Shown: positions 59,802 through 64,000 of the stretch, one piece after another | Layout: each line of letters begins with the position of its first letter | How positions within the stretch are numbered: position 1 is the first letter of the stretch | Source: Candidatus Omnitrophota bacterium | GTDB taxonomy: Bacteria > Hinthialibacterota > Hinthialibacteria > Hinthialibacterales > Hinthialibacteraceae | Assembly (NCBI GenBank): GCA_040755155.1 | Contig: JBFMBP010000134.1 | Span: forward strand, 1-64,000 | Direction of reading: 5' to 3' | Length of the DNA: 64,000 nucleotides | Position numbers and translations under genes: made by a program | Notes under the pieces: model-generated | What the model was told of the DNA's origin: nothing | Seen by the model: only the letters and a program-made list of their open reading frames with translations | Database searches by the model: none

Positions 59802-60494
59802 ATGCAGTTGAACGTCCACGAGGTTTCGCAATTACTAAGCGTCTCGGATAAAACGATTTATCGCTGGGTGAGCCAGGGCGAAATCCCCGCCTACAAATTT
59901 AAAGATCAATATCGTTTCAACGAAGCGGAAATTCTGGAATGGGCGGTTATCCGGAAAATCAATATCTCGCCAAAGCTATTCGAAACGCCGGAAGCGAAGA
60001 ATTTCGTAAATCCATCGCTCGCCGAAGTATTGCGGAATGGCGGTATATTTTTTCGGTTGGAAGGAACCGATTTTCGATCGGCGGTCGGGTCTCTTATTAA
60101 AGCGCTGCCGCTTTTCGATGAAACGGTGCGGCAATTTCTGTTGGAAAGTTACTGGGCACGCGAAGAACTCAACTCGACGGCGATCGGCGATGGGATCGCC
60201 ATTCCCCATTCGCGCGTTCGCGTGGTTCCTTATATCGTGCGTCCTATGGCGGCCCTTGGATTTCTAGAAGAACCCGTCGATTTCAAAGCCTTGGATGGCC
60301 AGCCCGTCCGGATATTGTTCACGGTGTTAAGTCCCTATTTGCAGGCCCATCTGCATGTTCTTTCCCGTTTTCTGTTGGCTTTGAGGGACGCTGGCTTCCG
60401 AGAGGCTCTTCGCAAACAGGAATTGCGGGAAACGATATTGAGCCATTGCCGCCGCATCGACGAAAGTATTGACCGCGCAAAGAATCCGAATTAG
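59802..60494 (+). CDS. HTH-PTS EIIA fusion regulator (first copy)
   Basis: A 230-residue protein. Residues 1-55 are an excisionase/MerR-like helix-turn-helix: NVHEVSQLLSVSDKTIYRWV, SQGEIPAYKFKDQYRFNEAE. The rest (about 75-225) is a PTS EIIA domain of the fructose/mannitol type, with the phospho-accepting His136 in GDGIAIPHSRVR, then LGFLEEPVDFKALDGQPVRI and ILFTVLSPYLQAHLHVLSRF. The His and its surrounding residues are kept. It could bind DNA and change with phosphorylation by HPr, but no HPr or EI gene is in the window. It stands upstream of a close paralogue. Confidence 0.88.
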   Translation: MQLNVHEVSQLLSVSDKTIYRWVSQGEIPAYKFKDQYRFNEAEILEWAVIRKINISPKLFETPEAKNFVNPSLAEVLRNGGIFFRLEGTDFRSAVGSLIKALPLFDETVRQFLLESYWAREELNSTAIGDGIAIPHSRVRVVPYIVRPMAALGFLEEPVDFKALDGQPVRILFTVLSPYLQAHLHVLSRFLLALRDAGFREALRKQELRETILSHCRRIDESIDRAKNPN

Positions 60495-60539
60495 TAAGCC
60501 GCGAAGGATAAAATCGTTTTATTTCATAGGAATGCTTAC

Positions 60540-61211
60540 ATGCAATACACGGTTCAAGATGCCGCTCGACTTTTGAATGTTTCGGAAGAGACCATTTATC
60601 GTTTCATACGCGAGGAGCATTTCCCCGCCGTTCAGTTTAACGATCGCTATCATATCAACCGCCAACGTCTCATCGAATGGGCGCATGAGCGCCATCTACC
60701 TCTCGTTGTCGAAATGGAAGAGCGTTTGCCGTCGTTGGATAGCGCGCTCGCCGCAGGCGATGTTTTGCATCATGTCGAGGGAGAAACGAAGCGTGATGTT
60801 CTACGGGCGGTTACGGAGCGTATGCCGCTTCCCGAGAGCGTAGACCGCGAGTTTCTTTTCGAGATGATCTGGTCTCGCGAACAATTAGGCTCCACCGGTT
60901 TTGGAAAAGGCATCGCGATTCCTCACGCCCGGCGTCCCATCATGCTGGATGCGGAGCGTTCCTCCATGACAGTGGCGTTCCTCAAAAAGCCGGTGGATTT
61001 CCATGCGGCGGATGGACAGCCGGTGAGCGTTCTCTTTTTGCTGGTAACCTCCACAATCCGCCTACACCTGCATTTGTTGGCTAGGTTAGGGAACGCCTTG
61101 AACGACGGCGAGTTTCTGCGGTTGATTCGGACGCAATCGGATAAAGAAGCTTTGCTGGCAAGGTTGCATGAGTTGGAGTATTCCCCAAAGAATCCTGTTT
61201 CTTTCTCCTGA
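60540..61211 (+). CDS. HTH-PTS EIIA fusion regulator (second copy)
   Basis: A 223-residue paralogue of the previous gene, with the same layout: HTH at residues 1-55 (YTVQDAARLLNVSEETIYRF, REEHFPAVQFNDRYHINRQR) and EIIA domain at about 70-215 with His129 in GKGIAIPHARRP, SMTVAFLKKPVDFHAADGQPVSV, SVLFLLVTSTIRLHLHLLARLG. The recognition helix differs from that of the first copy, so the two may bind different sites or form heterodimers. It precedes the NuoL/HyfB-like gene by 53 bases on the same strand. Confidence 0.88.
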   Translation: MQYTVQDAARLLNVSEETIYRFIREEHFPAVQFNDRYHINRQRLIEWAHERHLPLVVEMEERLPSLDSALAAGDVLHHVEGETKRDVLRAVTERMPLPESVDREFLFEMIWSREQLGSTGFGKGIAIPHARRPIMLDAERSSMTVAFLKKPVDFHAADGQPVSVLFLLVTSTIRLHLHLLARLGNALNDGEFLRLIRTQSDKEALLARLHELEYSPKNPVSFS

Positions 61212-61264
61212 CCGGATAGATCGATCCCAACAAAAAATTACGCAAGGGAAAAAGGATGCGTTAA

Positions 61265-63232
61265 ATGATCGGGCCGTGTTTTTTGATATCGTGGTCGGTT
61301 TTAGCCGCCAGCGGCGTTCCTTCTTTGTTCATGTCTCGCGAGCGGAATGCGGGACAATGGACGGCGTTTATCATGAACGTCATCGGCTCGGCGGCGGGTT
61401 TGTACGCTTCCTTCGCGGTTTTGCTGACCAGAACGGAAATAGCTTGGAGTTTTTCTTGGACGATGCCAGGAGGACCGCTTCTGCTAACGATCGACGCTCT
61501 TTCCGCGGCATTCATGATTCCCGTCTTACTGCTATCGGCGTTGAATTCTCTTTATGGATTGGCGTATTGGAAGCAAAGCGAAAATCCGGGAAATGGCCGC
61601 CAACTGCGTTTCTACTACGGCATAATGGCCGCGGCCATGCTGGCTTTAACCGCAGCTCGTCACGGCGTCTTTTTTCTCATCGCCTGGGAAATCATGGCTT
61701 TGTCCGGTTATTTTTTGTTAACCGCGCAGGATGACGACGAGAAGGCAAGGGAAGCGGGTTGGATCTATTTCGTCGCCGCGCATTTTAGCACGCTGGTCCT
61801 ATTCGCGTTTTTCGCTCTGTACGGAGCGGCGCATGGATCGTTGATTATGGAACGCATCGGCGGGGGGACGATCGATTCTTCTACCGCCAATGCTTTATTT
61901 TTGCTGGCGTTGTTGGGTTTTGGCGTTAAAGCGGGTTTATTTCCCGTTCACGGCTGGCTGCCTCCCGCCCATGCGAACGCTCCCAGCCATATCTCCGCCT
62001 TCTTTTCCGGCGTATTCATCAAGATGGGAGTTTATGGCGTCATACGGGCGGCTTGGATGTTTTCGGATCCGCCGGTTTGGTGGGGAATGTTGGTTCTCGC
62101 GTTGGGGATGACTTCGGGATTGTTGGGCGTAATTTACGCCATCGGACAGCACGATATCAAACGATTGCTGGCTTATCACAGCATCGAAAATATAGGAATT
62201 ATTTTTCTCGGCGTAGGATTGGGATTGATCGGAATTCATTATCGGCAGAATGCCTTGGTTGCGCTGGGTTTTGCGGGAGCGGTTCTGCATGTCTGGAATC
62301 ACGGATTATTCAAGTCGCTGCTTTTTTTATCCGCCGGTTCTGCGATTCATGCTGTGCATACTCGCGAAATCGACCGACTCGGCGGACTGGCGAAACGAAT
62401 GCCTTGGACTTCCCTTGGATTTCTGATTGGAGCGGCGGCCATTAGCGGATTGCCGCCCTTGAATGGTTTTGTCAGCGAACTGGCGATTTACCTTGGACTT
62501 TTTCATTCTCTTCATACTGCCGCGTCTCCTTCCCTTGGCATGGCAGTCCTGTCGATCGCGTCTCTGGCCTTTATCGGCGGATTGGCCGCCGCCTGTTTCG
62601 TCAAAGTCTATGGGATTGTCTTTTTAGGCGAGCCGCGCACTCCATCCGCGCAGCAAGCCAAGGAATCAAGTCTCTTCATGACGGTTCCACTGATGGTATT
62701 GGTTTTCTTCTGTTTCGCCATTGGTTTATTTCCCATTCTTGTTACTCCGCTGCTGGATTCCGTCGTTACTTTGTGGAGCGGAGATGTCGAACCATTGGCT
62801 AGGCTCGTCCCGTTGAAGGGACTGACTGCGATCGGCGTCGTCCTTTGTCTTGCGATTTTTACGGCGCTTCTCTATTTGAGAAAAGTACGAAATTTATTCC
62901 CCCACGAGGAGATTGGAACTTGGGATTGCGGATATGTTCGTCCCCAAGCGCGAATGCAATATACCGCCTCATCGTTCGCGCAAATGATCGTCGACTTCTT
63001 CGGATGGATTCTTTGGCCGGTTAAAAAAGAACCCGTCCTTCGCGAACTTTTTCCGGAAGCGAGTTCTTTCCACAGCCGCGTTCCCGATGCGATTATGGAT
63101 CGAGGGATTCTGCCGTTCTTTCGTATTCTTTCCAATTGGATCGAATCGTTGAAGGCGTTTCAAAGCGGGATATTGCAGGTCTATATACTCTACATTTTTC
63201 TGACGCTGTTTATTCTCTTGATTTTTATTTGA
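61265..63232 (+). CDS. Proton-pumping antiporter-type subunit, HyfB/NuoL family
   Basis: A 655-residue integral membrane protein of the HyfB/NuoL/Mrp antiporter family with about 15 hydrophobic helices. The conserved Glu is in AWEIMALSGYFLLTAQ, the conserved Lys and His in GFGVKAGLFPVHGWLPPAHA, and the discontinuous helix TM12 in HNHGLFKSLLFLSAGS-like text (VWNHGLFKSLLFLSAG). These are the proton-path residues. Members are subunits of group 4 [NiFe] hydrogenases (Hyf/Ehr) or complex I. No catalytic subunit is yet in the window. GGAAAAAGG lies upstream of the ATG at 61265. Confidence 0.92.
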   Translation: MIGPCFLISWSVLAASGVPSLFMSRERNAGQWTAFIMNVIGSAAGLYASFAVLLTRTEIAWSFSWTMPGGPLLLTIDALSAAFMIPVLLLSALNSLYGLAYWKQSENPGNGRQLRFYYGIMAAAMLALTAARHGVFFLIAWEIMALSGYFLLTAQDDDEKAREAGWIYFVAAHFSTLVLFAFFALYGAAHGSLIMERIGGGTIDSSTANALFLLALLGFGVKAGLFPVHGWLPPAHANAPSHISAFFSGVFIKMGVYGVIRAAWMFSDPPVWWGMLVLALGMTSGLLGVIYAIGQHDIKRLLAYHSIENIGIIFLGVGLGLIGIHYRQNALVALGFAGAVLHVWNHGLFKSLLFLSAGSAIHAVHTREIDRLGGLAKRMPWTSLGFLIGAAAISGLPPLNGFVSELAIYLGLFHSLHTAASPSLGMAVLSIASLAFIGGLAAACFVKVYGIVFLGEPRTPSAQQAKESSLFMTVPLMVLVFFCFAIGLFPILVTPLLDSVVTLWSGDVEPLARLVPLKGLTAIGVVLCLAIFTALLYLRKVRNLFPHEEIGTWDCGYVRPQARMQYTASSFAQMIVDFFGWILWPVKKEPVLRELFPEASSFHSRVPDAIMDRGILPFFRILSNWIESLKAFQSGILQVYILYIFLTLFILLIFI

Positions 63233-63249
63233 ACCAGAGGAAGCCATCG

Positions 63250-64000
63250 ATGCGAATTATGCAAATATTACAAGCGCTTATCCTGTTAGCCGCTCCTCCT
63301 TTGGGGATTGGAATCGTCAATAAAACCAAGGCTTGGTTCGCAGGCCGGCGCGGGCCATCCCTGTTTCAACTCTATTACGATCTGTTCAAGTTGTTTCGCA
63401 AAGGGATGGCCATCAGCAAAACGACAACCGGGATTTTTTTTATAGGCGCGGCATCATGTTTAGCGACTCCTTTGTTGGCGGGTCTGATGGTCCCATTGGG
63501 TTTTCCCTCGGCGGCGGTTTCTTTTCAAGGCGATCTATTCGTTTTCGCGTATTTGCTCGGATTGGGCCGCTTTTTGACGGCGGCGGCGGCGTTGGATACC
63601 GGCTCGTCGTTCGAAGGGATGGGCGCATCGCGCGAATTGACCTTTTCCTCACTGGGAGAACCGGCGTTTTTCTTGGGTTTCATTGTTTTAGCCATGATTA
63701 CGGGTTCGATTTCCTTTACGGAAATTTTTTCGGGACTTTCGAAACCGCCGGATATGACCACCAGCGCGATTTTGCTGCTCGCGGCCAGTTGGTTAATTGT
63801 TCTCCTGGCTGAAAACTGCCGCATTCCTTTCGACGATCCTAACACGCATTTGGAACTAACCATGATTCACGAAGTCATGGTTCTCGATCACAGCGGCCCG
63901 GCGCTTGGTTTCATTCTCTACGGCGCGGCCATCAAATTATTCATCATGGCGTCGTTATTGGTTGACGTCATACTCATCGTTCTGCCTGTAACGGTGTGGA
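63250..64000 (+). CDS. HyfC/NuoH-family membrane subunit, partial
   Basis: A frame starting at ATG 63250, 17 bases after the HyfB-like stop and running off the right end (250 codons seen). MRIMQILQALILLAAPPLGI, then GRRGPSLFQLYYDLFKLFRK, DTGSSFEGMGASRELTFSSL, GEPAFFLGFIVLAMITG and AENCRIPFDDPNTHLELTMI are the family signatures: the loops that face the hydrogenase-like quinone site in HyfC/NuoH and the charged helix path. Membrane-embedded. It joins HyfB-like genes into a group 4 hydrogenase or hydrogenase-related (Ehr) cluster; the NiFe subunit would lie further right. Confidence 0.93.
   Translation, partial: MRIMQILQALILLAAPPLGIGIVNKTKAWFAGRRGPSLFQLYYDLFKLFRKGMAISKTTTGIFFIGAASCLATPLLAGLMVPLGFPSAAVSFQGDLFVFAYLLGLGRFLTAAAALDTGSSFEGMGASRELTFSSLGEPAFFLGFIVLAMITGSISFTEIFSGLSKPPDMTTSAILLLAASWLIVLLAENCRIPFDDPNTHLELTMIHEVMVLDHSGPALGFILYGAAIKLFIMASLLVDVILIVLPVTVW

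Noticed and set aside
1-64000. tRNA, rRNA and CRISPR searches by eye
   Set aside because: No cloverleaf-like sequence, no rRNA segment and no array of identical short repeats with spacers was found; a covariance-model search could still find a tRNA that I missed.

Overview
The window looks like the chromosome of a Gram-negative (diderm), uncultivated bacterium of the Planctomycetota, Hydrogenedentota, Sumerlaeota or Omnitrophota kind. This rests on gene content: Tat-exported Gfo/Idh/MocA oxidoreductase with a DUF1080 protein, an HzsA-related c-type cytochrome protein, YVTN-propeller/cytochrome proteins, CotH/lamin-tail secreted proteins, cohesin and dockerin modules, and a full type II secretion (T2SS) cluster with a secretin. 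The exact phylum cannot be fixed from the sequence alone. No rRNA, tRNA or CRISPR array was seen.

Layout. 1-5.1 kb: a partial TIM-barrel-type gene, a secreted glycosidase-like protein, a DUF1080 + Gfo/Idh/MocA operon with its own terminator, and a small antitoxin-like pair without a toxin. 5.3-11 kb: a small unknown gene, an orphan MoxR ATPase, a large secreted CotH/lamin-tail protein and a lone HicB. Two of these genes end in MITE-like elements with target-site duplications. 11.3-23.8 kb: T2SS genes in the order E-F-G-H-I-J-K-L-M-(C-like)-D, with repeats of a second MITE-like family lying in the cluster. 24-30 kb: housekeeping and accessory genes (cyclotransferase-like, a REP-type transposase flanked by its repeats, hpt, a TPR protein, pgeF, a BNR protein, a membrane protein). 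30.4-35.3 kb: metallophosphoesterase, hemB, TIM-barrel isomerase, lone DNA methyltransferase, fatty acid desaturase. 35.4-41.3 kb: a six-gene minus-strand glycan-modification operon. 41.4-49.7 kb: exported fumarylacetoacetase-like protein, two multi-domain cytochrome c proteins, and a siroheme sulfite/nitrite reductase. 50-59.3 kb: an IS630 remnant, a 2068-residue WD40/NHL/cohesin/cadherin-like/dockerin surface protein, a 53-residue secreted peptide gene, and a cohesin-type protein with four copies of an unfamiliar repeat. 59.8-64 kb: two tandem HTH-PTS-EIIA fusion regulators, then an HyfB/NuoL-like subunit and an HyfC/NuoH-like subunit running off the right edge.

How it fits together. The T2SS would move folded exoproteins across the outer membrane. 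Many genes here encode exported proteins that could be its cargo, though nothing in the sequence proves that link. The right end is the start of an energy-converting hydrogenase-type membrane complex, possibly a hydrogenase-related (Ehr-like) complex, preceded by regulators that could sense PTS phosphorylation. The most notable signals are the two non-coding mobile-repeat families, one of which lies inside the gspI reading frame, the twin HTH-EIIA regulators, and the cohesin/dockerin surface proteins.
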